From NCBI GenBank assembly GCA_025201375.1, contig JAIWZP010000035.1:1-64000 (forward strand): a stretch of 64,000 bases of DNA, read 5' to 3'. This DNA is from Gongronella butleri. Lineage: Eukaryota; Mucoromycota; Mucoromycetes; Mucorales; Cunninghamellaceae. The translations under genes and the position numbers were made by a program. Positions 14,606-25,490 of the stretch are shown here, one piece after another. The notes below the pieces were generated by a model. The model ran no database searches. It had not been told where the DNA came from and worked only from the letters and a program-made list of their open reading frames with translations. Numbering within the stretch: the first letter of the stretch is position 1; every line of letters begins with the position of its first letter.

Positions 14606-16537
14606 AGTTAGTGTAGGAATAAAAAAAAAAAAAAGAGGAGGGGAGGCGTGAGGAAAAAAGAAAAGAGAGACACACAAAAGGGGCATGTGGGTTCCCCGCA
14701 TTTTTGACGATCTGGCTTATCTCAGCGCAAATGCATTGACATGAGATCGGAGTCTCCGTCTCTCATCCTTCATGACTGAGCTCAATTCCGCGACTTTTAT
14801 GTAGCAAATCACCAAAAAATAAAAAGTAAATGCCTTAAAAATGATGCAATGAAGCAACGCCATGGGAATTTCATAGCACCGAAACAGGTACAAGATGAGA
14901 ATATGCGGCGCTGGCAGGCGTACAGCACAGCACTACAGGTCAATGGCACATGGGTCTCCATTTTTGCGTTTTTTTTAAAGTTTGGAATAGATTTGGGCAT
15001 ACGCGTTTGGAAGGGGGGTGTCGGAGCCTCCATTTTCCGTTTTCAATGCAGACCTGGAGGCCCCTATGCGGTGCTTCCAGCAAAGAACTCTTGCGTTGGA
15101 CGATGTTGCATTTCTGTGTTTTCTCTTTTCTTTTCTTTTTTGAATATTCTACAGGCGATGCAGCCCAAAGCATCAATGAGCACCCTGAATATGATGGATC
15201 GCGCGTCATGTAGCAACGTCCATCTGCCGCTATCGACAGCAAGCCTCTCTGTCACGAAAACACGCATGCCAACAGCGCGTACGATGTATTTGACCAAAGT
15301 TTGAAGTCATTTCGGCAAGCTCACCTTCCGAGACAGCCGCATACCTTCCAACCAAACCTTTCTACATGACCACGCGCTCAATCAATCCAATTTGACAAAG
15401 ACCGGCTGCTAGTAACGCCAGCAAATCTCAAAATAGGCGCGTTTTGGTAATTTTTGAGACGTTTACCCAAATTCTACCAGAGATGACGCGCTTTAAATCT
15501 TTCTGCACAGGCTCAGGGCTTCTAGTGCTCTTGTGCTGCACAAAAAAAATTGGAGAACAATTAGATGTAAAATAAAATTTTAATACATTGATCGGCCTTT
15601 GTTTCGAAACGCGCATTGCTGCTAGACATGAATGAGTACTAGGGTCAGAAAATCGATGATTTCTCGGAAGCAAGCACGCAGTCGTTTTGGGCTAGTTTGA
15701 TTGTGGAGAATCACGTGCTTCGACGCGCCAAACCCCGGGGCTACGCCTGACGCGGCGTCATTCATTCGCCGCCGCGTTTTTTCATGGATTATGGATGTCC
15801 TCGAGTGTGCATGGCCAAGGTGCGCGAGATATTCTTGTTTCGGGATGCTAGAATGTCCCGCTGTTGCCGAATTCAAAGCGAGGTGTTTTAAGGTGCTGCT
15901 TTGTCAATTTTCATCCCAATCTGCGTGGCAAAGCGCGTCGCTTCAATAGCTAGGATGGACGAGGGCTTCGTGTTCCTGCTTGTCTCCAAGTTTTAGGGCG
16001 TCCTAGCAGCAGTTATTTTTGATTTTCTAAAAATCCCACTGATTTTGTGTCATTTTTGTGTTTGCTCGCGATCTAAATGACCTAGACTCGAGTTTACGGT
16101 CTCCATCGAGAGCTAGAAAGTTAAAGGAGCACAAGTTTGTGGACGATGGCGCAGTTCAATCGTGTGGTGTGCTGAGAGTAAAAAAAAAAAAAAGAAAAAA
16201 AAAAAAAAAGAAGAAAATTGGATAAATCTGTCGAAAAAGATGCCATATATCCACGCCATAAGAATCCATTACTTTAACAGCAAGAAAGGCGCGAAGCTGC
16301 CGTGCTGGCCTGCAGTGCTGACTTGGCAGAGAGGGTGATGGGCGTGCACAAAAACGACAAGAAGGGCAATGAGGTTACATTACACCCGCAAGAATCGGCA
16401 TTTCAAATATCCGTCTCTCATGGAAATGGCCGAAATAAATTTAAAAAGGCGCGTGTTCCACCCGCGCCTCCCGTTTCTCTTCCTTTTTCTTTGTTCCCTG
16501 GTTTTTTTTTTTCTTTTCGTCCTCCCTTTGTATTGCC
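14606..16537. other. intergenic, no supported gene
   Basis: About 1.9 kb between divergently transcribed genes. Short open frames exist (for example 15701-15949 +, 15622-15876 -) but they overlap each other and lack family motifs or splice support. There are A-tracts at about 16180-16210. I see no clear homology to repeat copies A, B and C. Confidence 0.45.
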
Positions 16538-18423
16538 ATGTCTTCTGACAACGATGTGCGCGACATGGAGGCGACTCTCCCTTATGATGTTAACGAGTGG
16601 TCTCAAGAGAGCGAGGTGGTCGTGACGACGACGCAGAAATTGTCGAATTCGTCGGGTGGACAGGACAGCACGCCTTCTCTTCACCAGATTGCACCTGTGG
16701 CGTCTGAGGACGGACAACAGCGGCTGTTTCGGCACCGGTCTGACTACATGGGTGCTGATCACTTGGGCACTGTGCACCGTGTGGACGACAAGGAGGGTTT
16801 GGTCAAGTTCCCGCGCTACAACTCGGAGGCCGTGGTCACTCAGCACAATTTCAAGCGCGGCACGAGCGACATTGTAAACATGACCTCGTCGTTGCCCCTG
16901 CGTGACCCGTTTACAGACATGGTGCCGCTGAAAGGGCAAGTGGATGCACGATCCCGCCAGTATTTGATTCATGGGATCGACAAGCAAAGTAAGAGAGGGC
17001 GAAATTGGGCCCTCCTCCAGGGAAAAATGAAGCAAATTGGTTTTAATTCACTTTTTTTTTTTTTTTTTTTTTCTATTAGCATTACTGCAGCCTTCATCGG
17101 ATACCTCGTTGCCCTCGAGCCTTAAAGACGACTCATCACATCCTAGCTTTGCAAGCCTTAGCAATGGCAGCATTAACGGCCAAGGCTCGCAGCCGAGTCA
17201 AGCCTCTCAGGATTCGTCAACCGCGTCCGAGGACTCGAACAAGATCGTTGAGAGCACATACCCCAATGAGTCATTGCCGCTCTCGTACCAGCCCACGCTC
17301 TCCCCAATTCAAGACGCTGACAGCGAGCCCACCGCATCGCCTCAACCCCAACAACCCAACGACAATGGCCCAATTGTGCCTGCCACCTTTGATGACGACA
17401 CAGAAAACCACGCCACGCCATCCCCGCCATCGTCACCGGCCCCACAAGTCCAACCCCGGTCGCCAGAGCCCCAAATCGCCACCAATTCGCGTCAGGGCAC
17501 GCCCACACCGTCGGAGCAGCCAGAGTCGCCCAAGCAGGCCGCACAAAAGAAGGAAACAGCCAGCAAAATGTCATCCACGGGTAAAAAAGCGCCTAAAAAA
17601 CGCGTCTCCAAAGCAGAACGCGCCAAACTCGACGCGTCGCCCGTTCCCAGCACTCGCCGCCGCCGCAATGCTGACCGCAGCGCTCTTCCCCGCATTCAAT
17701 TTGCATCCGGCATGGACGCCATGGCGCATCGCAAGGTAAAAAAAAAAAAAAAAAGAAAAGACGCTCCAATCGAGGCGGCATCTGGCAATCTGACGTCGTG
17801 ACATTCTTTTTATTATTCTAGTACCAGGCGTTGGCGAGAAGCAAAGGTGCCACCGTTGTCGATTCCTGGGATCTCTGCACCCATTTCATTGTCGACGAAT
17901 TTGTCCGCACGCCAAGCGCTATTTGTGCGCGCATCAGCGGCAAGGAAATCGTCGGCACGGCTTGGCTGGACCACGCGGCCAAAATCCAAGGCTTCCCCGG
18001 TAAGAAAACGGCACGCGCTTTGCCATCATGCCTACCATTTCTCATGGATTTTTGCTTCTTTTTTTCCCAGATGAATTGCCATATCGTACGGTGCCGCTGG
18101 TGACCGAGCACCCTCACCGGGGCAAGGGCTTCTATTTCACGGAAAAAGCGATGGAAAAGTTGACACACGTCGTCGCAGCGCAGCTCACCAAGGCCCATGG
18201 CGCAAAGGTAAGGCTAAAGGACGCTTGTCGTGGTCAATGATGCTCATCTCACTCCTCTTTTTTTTTTTTTTTTTCTATCGCTGCTGTTTAGATGCTTGCC
18301 CATCGTCCTGACACCCCCGAAGACACTGTCATTGTCATTGTCAAAGACGCAAAGGACAAAAAGAAAGAAAAGTTCAACAGTGCATGGGACTCCTTGAACA
18401 TCGACGAATTGATTGAGGATTAG
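16538..18423 (+). CDS. C-terminal tandem-BRCT protein (MDC1/PTIP/Brc1-like)
   Basis: Exons 16538-16988, 17080-17735, 17822-17999, 18071-18207 and 18292-18423 give 517 residues. The first ~370 residues are disordered and rich in Ser, Pro, Gln and Glu, with several SQ/TQ sites and a basic KKAPKKRVSKAERAK patch near 325. The last ~150 residues form paired BRCT repeats: IQFASGMDAM...GATVVDSWDLCTHFIVD...GKEIVGTAWLDHA, then GKGFYFTEKA...DTVIVIVKD. This layout is typical of DNA-damage mediators that read phosphopeptides. Which mediator is uncertain, because FHA or further BRCT repeats are not seen. An AATAAA lies at 18574-18579 downstream. Confidence 0.75.
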
Positions 18424-18689
18424 TTCATGCTTTGCCGTTCCGTCGCCTTTGTTTCTCTCATTATGCATTCTCCATTTATTTTCTTTTTCACCCATTTACA
18501 TCCCCCGCTCATATACAAAAAACAAAAAAAAATGAACACCCCCCTCCCTTGACGCTGCGCGTACTGCATGCTTAATAAATGACGCCAGAGCTTCTTTTCC
18601 CGCTCTCTGGGCCCTTCAATTCTAATCTAAAGTATTAATTTTTTATGAAATGCAAGGGGAATAGGATATATTTTGGTGATTTGGCCATG

Positions 18690-19288
18690 TCAATTGGCGT
18701 CGTCGTCGTCTTGGACTTCTTCATAGAGCACGCGAATCCGCAGCGAGCAATTATTACACGTGACAGTGTCGATCCCATCCTCCAATTCGTCCTCGGTGAT
18801 CGTGTACGTGCCGGAACATCGACAAAGCAGCTGAAATTCGCGCTTTTCCTCGTCGTAATCCATCTCGTCCAGGTCCACCTCTTCGTTGATCACCACTTTG
18901 GTCTTGTGCTCTCGCACTGCAACCAAAAAAAAAAAAAAAAAAAAAAAAAGGAAAAGGACGAAAATTGTAAGCTGCTTGCGTGTTTTCAAACAATGGGCCC
19001 AATTGGCGCTTGCTTACGCTGCAATTCAATGTCATAAGCCTTGCGCTTCTCTACGTCACGCAGCACGTCCCACGCTTGCAAGATCTTTTGCGCGTACTCG
19101 TCATTGTCCCTGGATCCTTGCTTGTCAGGGTGGTGCTACGGCCAAAATAAAGGAAATTAGCTTTTTTTTGGTACGCAAAAGTACAACTCGAGTGTTTTTA
19201 CCTGCATGATCAGCTGCTGAAAGCGCTGCTTGATCTGGTCCGTGCTTGCTGACTGAGCAACATTAAGCACAGAGTAGTGCGTATCCAT
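18690..19288 (-). CDS. DPH4: diphthamide biosynthesis protein 4 (J-domain + CSL zinc finger)
   Basis: Exons 19288-19202, 19135-19018 and 18916-18690 give 143 residues. It starts MDTHYSVLNV, a J domain whose HPD motif opens exon 2 (HHPDKQG) and ends RKAYDIEL. The second half is a CSL/DPH-type zinc finger with FQLLCRCSGTY and VTCNNCSLRIRV. Dph4/Jjj3/DNAJC24 supports the iron-sulfur radical step of diphthamide formation on elongation factor 2. Length and domain order match the family. It is convergent with the BRCT gene. The intron before exon 3 has an A/T homopolymer of about 24 nt. Confidence 0.92.
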
Positions 19289-19669
19289 GGAAACAGAGAA
19301 AAAAGAACAGGGACAAGAACAAATCCGCTCGTTTCTCATGCAATTGAGCTGGCTGCTTTCGGAAAGTCCGTTGTTTTTTGACGTTCCCCTGAATTTTAGC
19401 GGCGCTCCACTAGCCTGGCGCGGTGCCATTGTGGTCAACGTTCGAGAAAATGAGAAAAAAACAAGAACACACGAAAATAAGACATTTACTTTGGCAAATG
19501 TCTGTATCAATAGGCATCTTAATGGTTCACTTCAGGCGTCTCAGTACTGCTGGGCAGCTTCCAAATCACTGGCTGGGCTCAAGGTCAACGAATTAACTGA
19601 TTTCTTCCCATTTTATTACCCATCCGGGCCCGCCGTGCTCGAGGCACTCTGAAAACATCAACCCGCAGG

Positions 19670-20624
19670 CAAATCACGATGTTCAAAACCACGAATTTCC
19701 CAAGGGGAACAGTCGAGGATTTGAAAATCCTAAAATTTAGGTCCTTGGGTCGCCACGCCATTCAACCACATGGTACTGTCACCTAGATGACCGACAAAAA
19801 TGCCATAAAAATCAAAGGTTCATTGATAGGTTTCCGCGTAAATCGAAAATAATTGCAAATTTTCTAACCAAGGCAAACACTCGGCGAGGATTTGCTGCAG
19901 CGTCTTGAGAGTCATTTCATCAGAAAGAGCATGCCTCGCTGCGTACGTAGACATCCGTGATCAATGAAAAAATAAATTTTTGGTATCTGTGGCACGCTTT
20001 CAAAATTATAAGCAATTTTTGGACGCGCGAAAAAGCGCGTCACACGTCGAGTTACACGCTCCTGTTCCTAATCCAATTCATTCTCCTGGAGTCTCTCTCG
20101 CTAGTAGACGCGTCGGAGTGGTCTTTTCAACTTGTTTTTCGAGTGAAATTGGTGTGTAAAGTTAAATCCAAAATCTTCAATTGCTCGCCAACGAGCAGAT
20201 GGATCACGATGTTTTTTGACGTGTTTCGTGATTTCTCCATGCGCTTCATCTTGTGTGCAATTTTGGCGGAATTCTGGAGACCTAATTTTTCGATTTCTTC
20301 TCGGGCGCTCCGAATGGCTCATTTTTTGATTTGCGTGTGGTGCACCCCAAGGACCTGCGACGGCTTGTTAGACTTGTCCCAGTCAATTTTCTGCAGAGCA
20401 TGTTCATGCAATCCTGCGTGTCGGAGATTCACTGTGTCTTTTTGAGAAGCTGCAATTGATTCACCCCCGAAAAAAGATTGCATATAAAACTTCTCAATTG
20501 GAACTTGTCCTAACGACTCCAAAGTTAAATTGGTGATGTTAACGGGGCAGAAATCCAACGACTCCAAGTGTTTTCGGCCGTCGGCTTTGTATAATAGAGC
20601 ACGCGGGGTAAAAAGAAAAATCAA
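19670..20624 (-). repeat. repeat family copy A (decayed coding element)
   Basis: Read on the - strand this stretch matches copies B (about 31.03-31.70 kb) and C (about 46.39-47.05 kb) in the same order. Block 1 (about 20290-20130) encodes a Lys-rich helix followed by LLVGEQ. Block 2 (19968-19917) matches copy C at 45 of 52 bases and encodes MSTYAARHALSDE. Block 3 (about 19790-19680) encodes WLNGVATQGPKF and CSPWEI. Stop codons interrupt all copies. Upstream in this copy, 20624-20319 is open for 101 residues. I do not recognise the protein. It looks like a decayed multicopy gene or mobile element body. Confidence 0.6.
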
Positions 20625-23600
20625 TAAAAAGACGACAACGCCTCGTTCTCAATATCGCATCTCGAAACGATTTGGAGCCATGGGCCCCTTATGTGTGCTT
20701 CGTATTCTTGGCTCTTGATCGATACCATGTTTGTCATCCAATGTCGTGGCTAGGCTGTGTTGGACAAGGTCACAACTTTGCGACACCGAGAAAATGGCGA
20801 GTCACTAGTGGACATTGTGTCGTCAATGCTGCATGTTGCTCTTTTTCAGGGTTGCTGGTGACGCGAGCGAGACGTTTAGCTTCGTGGCACTGTGGTCATT
20901 TGACCATAGCATATGGTGAACAGCCGATAATGTGATTCGAGCGCATTTGTCCCCTATTTTGTTCTTTGTTTTTCTCCCGTTCTGTGCGTCGGTCCTAGCC
21001 GCACCCATTGGCGACCATGCCGAGCCGTGATTTTTCATAAAGACAGCGCCCTCGTGCCATTAGACGCGTGGTTGGCGCAAAAAAAAAAAAAGTTCAAAGC
21101 CGTGCATTGGACGCAAAGAAACGCGCTATTGGGTGACGACAGGGGATATCCTAGCGCGGGGTACCATCCACAAGACGCAATGTGCCAGGATGCACAGATG
21201 ATGATACGTTGGGGGGAGACAAAGACATGGACCCCAAGGTGGATGATCAAGTTTTTTTTGAAGGTGCCTTGGCTGACCTGCAGCAACAGGCAACCTTATT
21301 TGAACGGGAATTGCCAAATGTAGGCAGTGCATGGCAAGTGGGGAGAGGATGTCACACACCACTTTTGAGGGGCAAAAAGGGGGGTGACTCAAGCTTAAAT
21401 TGGCTTTTTTTACGCGAAGGAGTGGCTCTGAGCTGTTCTGGACAGCCCAAAAAAAAAAAAAAAAAAAAAAGGAGGCCAAGGAGGCCATGGGAGGACTCAA
21501 TGCCGTCAAGGCTGGGGGATGGCGTTTTACTTTTGATCGTGCTGCACATTTCCATCAAAATTTGAGTTGGGGGTGCGTGTTTATGGGGTACTTTTTTACG
21601 GGCTCCATTTTGTCTCGCTGCACTTTGGCGAGGTGAATGTGAAGAAAAATGGAGGAGCAATTGGGGAGAGGAGAAATTGGGGTATTGCTGAGCACCTGCC
21701 CAAATGAGCAAAGAGAGTTTCTAGCTTTTTACAAATGTAATTGTTTGGATGGCCACGTTTTGTAGATTACATCAGCCATTCATTGAAATGGGGAAATAAT
21801 GGAAACCCGGTGCGTGAGCACGGTCCCACAAAATGGCGCGTCGATGGACTCGTTTGTCGTCACAGAACGCCCAGGTCGCAAATCTCGATGGAAAAAAAAA
21901 AGCGTTATCGTATCGAGGCAAGCCCCGTCATTGACATGGCGTGCGTGCTTGCTCCCTTGATTTTTTTTTTTTTTTTTAAATGGATAAGGGGACACGCGTC
22001 AGTTCGCACCGAGCATTTGTCGATGAATAACCCATTGGTAAGATCTTCTCCTTTTGCGGCGTCTGTTCTTTTTGCTCGCATCCATCTCTCAACATGAGCC
22101 TCGTCCCCCCCTCTCTCTCTTTTTTCCTCCGAGCATACGGCACGCGCTCCTATGAATTATAAAAAAAGAAACTTGTTGATGGCCAAATTGGGCGATGCAA
22201 TGGACGAGGCCCCTCCTGAAATCCTTTTTTTTCGCGACTCCATAGCCCGATTCGGAGCCTGACAGGTCACAGACATTGATCATCATTAAAGGAGGTGCAT
22301 CCGACGACAATTGTAAAGGTGAAAGCAGAGAAAAGGTGGGGGGTCCATTTGCAAACAAAGGGGAAGCAAAATTTGGAAAAAGATGAGCAAGGGATCAAAG
22401 GGGGGTGCGACGGAGCGCATCTTCCCCTCATTGAGAAGCCAAAGCCATGGCAGTTCGCCCTGAAATCCCGGCGATCCCTTGAAAAAAAAATCCAACCTTG
22501 TGCGTTCCATGTCGCCCAGGTTCAGTGCGAGAAACTTAGCCCATTGGCCGATTAGGAGTCCTTGGAGCTGGATTGGCGTGCATAAACCCATTTGCATCCA
22601 CGATAAAAAAAAAAAGAGAGATGAGGGCGGCTACCCATGTGCATGGTGCGTGTTCCTATTTTTTTTTTTTACGACACTTTAAACTTGCAGTGCGGACCCA
22701 GCCGTCGTCACTGTCCCTCGTTGCACTCCTCGTTTCCGCTTTTCCCCTCCTCAAGTTGGCATCCTTCTTTTCCTTCTATTTTCAAGTGTTAACAGAGCGT
22801 ATGCAAGTCCGTGGGAGGCAATTGGGACGACGGGCTGCCCGAAAAAAAAGAGGGGAAAGGGCAACAGAGTCAAAAAAAACAAGGAACATACGCTATGTGA
22901 CACGGGCACGGCTCTAAAATCAAGCAATTATTATTTCCACACGCAGCAAAAGCAAGCCACGACAACTGCGCGCGAGTTTGTTTGATGATCTAAGAAGGAA
23001 GAAAAAGAAAGTTTGATTGTAAAGGCATGGACCATCTTGCTTTTTAGATTGACACCCCGAGTACAAGGATATGGTCAGAAGTAAATTGATCCCATTTAAG
23101 AGCCTCGTTATGGCCATTGGTACTTGTAAATTCCACAGATGCACCCTCATTCCCCCAAGCCCTCCCCACATAATGTTTTCTCCTAAATTTTGGGGGAAAA
23201 AAAAAGCCAAGCAAAATAAGCTCGTTGCCTCCTCAATGTCTTACCACATCCAGGGCAGCCAAACAAGGTCAAGGGAAAAAAAAAAAAAGTAGAACAAAAA
23301 GGCACCCAGCGCATTGGAACCTGGCAAAAAGGAAACAACATTTGCTCGGTCCAGTTCCAAATGGACCCCTTGAAAAAAACAAAAAAGCAAAATCACTCCC
23401 CCCTTGTCAATGACAAGTTGGCTTTTGTGGACTGGGGCACGTCTTTCCCCATGTGGACGAGTTCAGATGATGAATTGATGTTTTAAATAAAAAAAAATGG
23501 AAGCGATTTATTGGGCTATAGAGTACAAAGTGGTCAATAAGGCGTGCTTTTCGGATCGATCACTAATGAGATAGGGTATCAGACAAAGGGTGCATAAACA

Positions 23601-24028
23601 AGAGCGTAATAAACGTGGAGGAGCCAAAGAAATCATAGATGAAAAAATGAGCTATGATAATAAAATAGGAATAGCATACAGGGTTGCGAGCCGATCAGGA
23701 GAAAAAGGGATGTAGGAGCAAAGAAAAAAAAAATGGCAGCGAACGGCCACAGAGAAACAAAAAAAAAGGCATAAAAAAGGGGGATTTTGGGAGTATTTTT
23801 TTTTTTGGGTGGAGGGGTGCGTAAGATGAAAAGAGATGCATCCGAAGAGTGTATATACAGTGAGGCCAAGGTATATCCATTGAATGATGGTGGAGCAAGA
23901 ATTGAGATTGAGCGAGCGAGAAGACAGGGAAAAAAAGAGCCAGGGACGCGAACAATTGAAGTTGAAACGCGTGTAAAAAAAGGACACCAGAACAGAATTA
24001 CGACGAGCGATTAGCAATAAGAGGGGAT
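20625..24028. other. long gene-poor region
   Basis: About 3.4 kb in which I cannot support any gene. Many short frames exist on both strands, driven by A- and T-tracts (for example 21450-21470, 21961-21977, 22659-22669). The segment 21182-21565 (+) is open for 127 residues but half is poly-Lys from an A-tract and there is no motif. It may include 3' UTR of the zinc-finger gene. Confidence 0.4.
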
Positions 24029-24822
24029 TCATGGGCGGATATGGCCGTAGGGTGCAGGCGGGGCGTGCAAGAACCACGTTGGCTCTATTGGCTTGACATA
24101 TGGCTGGAAACGGTGCACGACAGGTGCGACAAGAGGCGCAGAAGAGCGGAATTGGATCTGATCCGACGGTGTCATGGGAGGGCTCGTGGGCGAGTCCATC
24201 TCCGAGTCACTCGTGGGCGACAATGGCTGATACGGCTTCTTTCTAGAAACACGGAAAAGAAAAAACGTGTCAATTCCACGAAATTCGTTGTCAATTGCAA
24301 ACAACACAAGCTTACTTGTAGCTAAAGTTGGGATCATGGCATCGCTGATGGCGCGAGAGCGTGGTCTTGCGCGTAAAAGACTTTCCACAATCGACATATT
24401 GGCAGACATAAGGTCGCTTGCCCGTGTGCGTGCGGCGATGTCTTGCGAGAGACGACGACTATGAATAAAAAAAAAAAAAGATGAGCCCATCGTGCCCTTT
24501 TTTTGGGGGCTGTTTGGTTGCTTACATCGCTAAAGGACTTGCCGCAGGCCTCATGCTCGCAAATGTGGGGACGCTCGCCAGTGTGTGTTCGATAATGGAC
24601 AGTCAGAGCCGATCGTTGGATGAATTGCTTGCCGCAGCCCATCCACTCGCATCGGTAAGGACGCTCGCCCGTGTGGATGCGACGATGGCGAGACAGGTCC
24701 GAGCGACGGGAGAAGCATTTGCCACAACCGATCCAGGTGCACTCAAAAGGTCGTTCGTCAAGCGATGCAGTGTCTTGGTGTGCGTGGGTGCGGTCATTAT
24801 TCAACAAGCTTTTGATATCCAT
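24029..24822 (-). CDS. C2H2 zinc-finger transcription factor with four tandem fingers
   Basis: Exons 24822-24526, 24458-24316 and 24242-24029 give 217 residues. After a short N-terminus come four Krueppel-like fingers in a row (about residues 30-140): [57 protein letters not shown] and [19 protein letters not shown]. They are joined by TGERP/TGKRP linkers, as in sequence-specific DNA binders. Intron 1 falls inside finger 3. The tail is Pro/Ser-rich ([21 protein letters not shown]). It stands alone in a gene-poor region with several kilobases of non-coding DNA on both sides, often seen for regulated transcription factors. The target is unknown. Confidence 0.88.
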
Positions 24823-25358
24823 GGTGGCGTCGCGTCGTCAAAAGGTAAAAATAAATCAATTAAAAGAAGAAAAGGAAAAAAAAGTGGAAAAAATTGAATA
24901 TAAAATAAAAAAAAAGTGGAGAAAAAAGTAAAAAGAAAGCTGATGGGTTCTCATTGTCTCTTGCTTTTATACTCAGTAAATCAGTCAAAAAAGGGGGGAG
25001 CAACGACAATGGCGACAGAAATAAAAAGGGGGGGTGGAGCTTGAAAGAGAGTGCACGTAACCAGATGAAGGCACTGTCATGGGGGGTAAAAAAAAAGTGC
25101 CACAGCTTTTGCATATCGTTTGTTTCAATCTCAGTGGATGGGGGGAGCAGGCCTACAGCAACCTCGCTTCGTCCACACCACAAAGAAACACCGATGTTCA
25201 CTCCCTAGATGCACGGATTTGTTGTAAATGTTAAAAGAAAAAGTCGCGTCGGCTCAACTATCCGCGTTCGTTTTCGCTTCCTCCGTCTCCGTTCCTCCTT
25301 GACGCGTTCCCCCTTGCTCCTCATTTTCTCTCAGGGGGAAATGCAAATGGGGAGACAC
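24823..25358. other. upstream region of the zinc-finger gene
   Basis: About 530 bp, A-rich on the + strand (24840-24945) and so T-rich in the direction of zinc-finger transcription. It is likely 5' UTR and promoter. No clear TATA box or operator can be named. Confidence 0.35.
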
Positions 25359-25490
25359 TCACGTAGAGCCAACCTTGCGCTGCGGTGCGCTCATCGTGCG
25401 GATAAACATTTGGGTCTTGTTCATTTTTATTGCCCCGATCAGAAAAAAAATGGCGACAAGCAAGACAATGGCTTGAAAATGTGAAACCAT
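25359..25490 (-). CDS. possible 43-residue single-pass membrane protein
   Basis: A short frame starts MVSHFQAIVLLVAIFFLIGA, one clean membrane helix, followed by a basic tail (KMNKTQMF, APQRKVGST) and a TGA. A GTGAGT donor-like site overlaps the stop; splicing there to an AG near 25207 would add only one residue before another stop, so the product is about the same. The hydrophobic-then-basic layout is like small fungal membrane proteins, but I recognise no family and a chance frame cannot be excluded. Confidence 0.3.
   Translation of the reverse strand: MVSHFQAIVLLVAIFFLIGAIKMNKTQMFIRTMSAPQRKVGST

Noticed and set aside
14820..16250. Fourth copy of the A/B/C repeat family
   Set aside because: The region is similarly AT-rich and gene-free, but I could not align any of the three conserved blocks to it on either strand.
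16418..17035. 205-residue - strand frame
   Set aside because: Antisense of the BRCT gene's first exon, with no motif.
21182..21565. 127-residue + strand frame with an acidic start
   Set aside because: Interrupted by a poly-Lys A-tract, no motif, no conserved neighbour.
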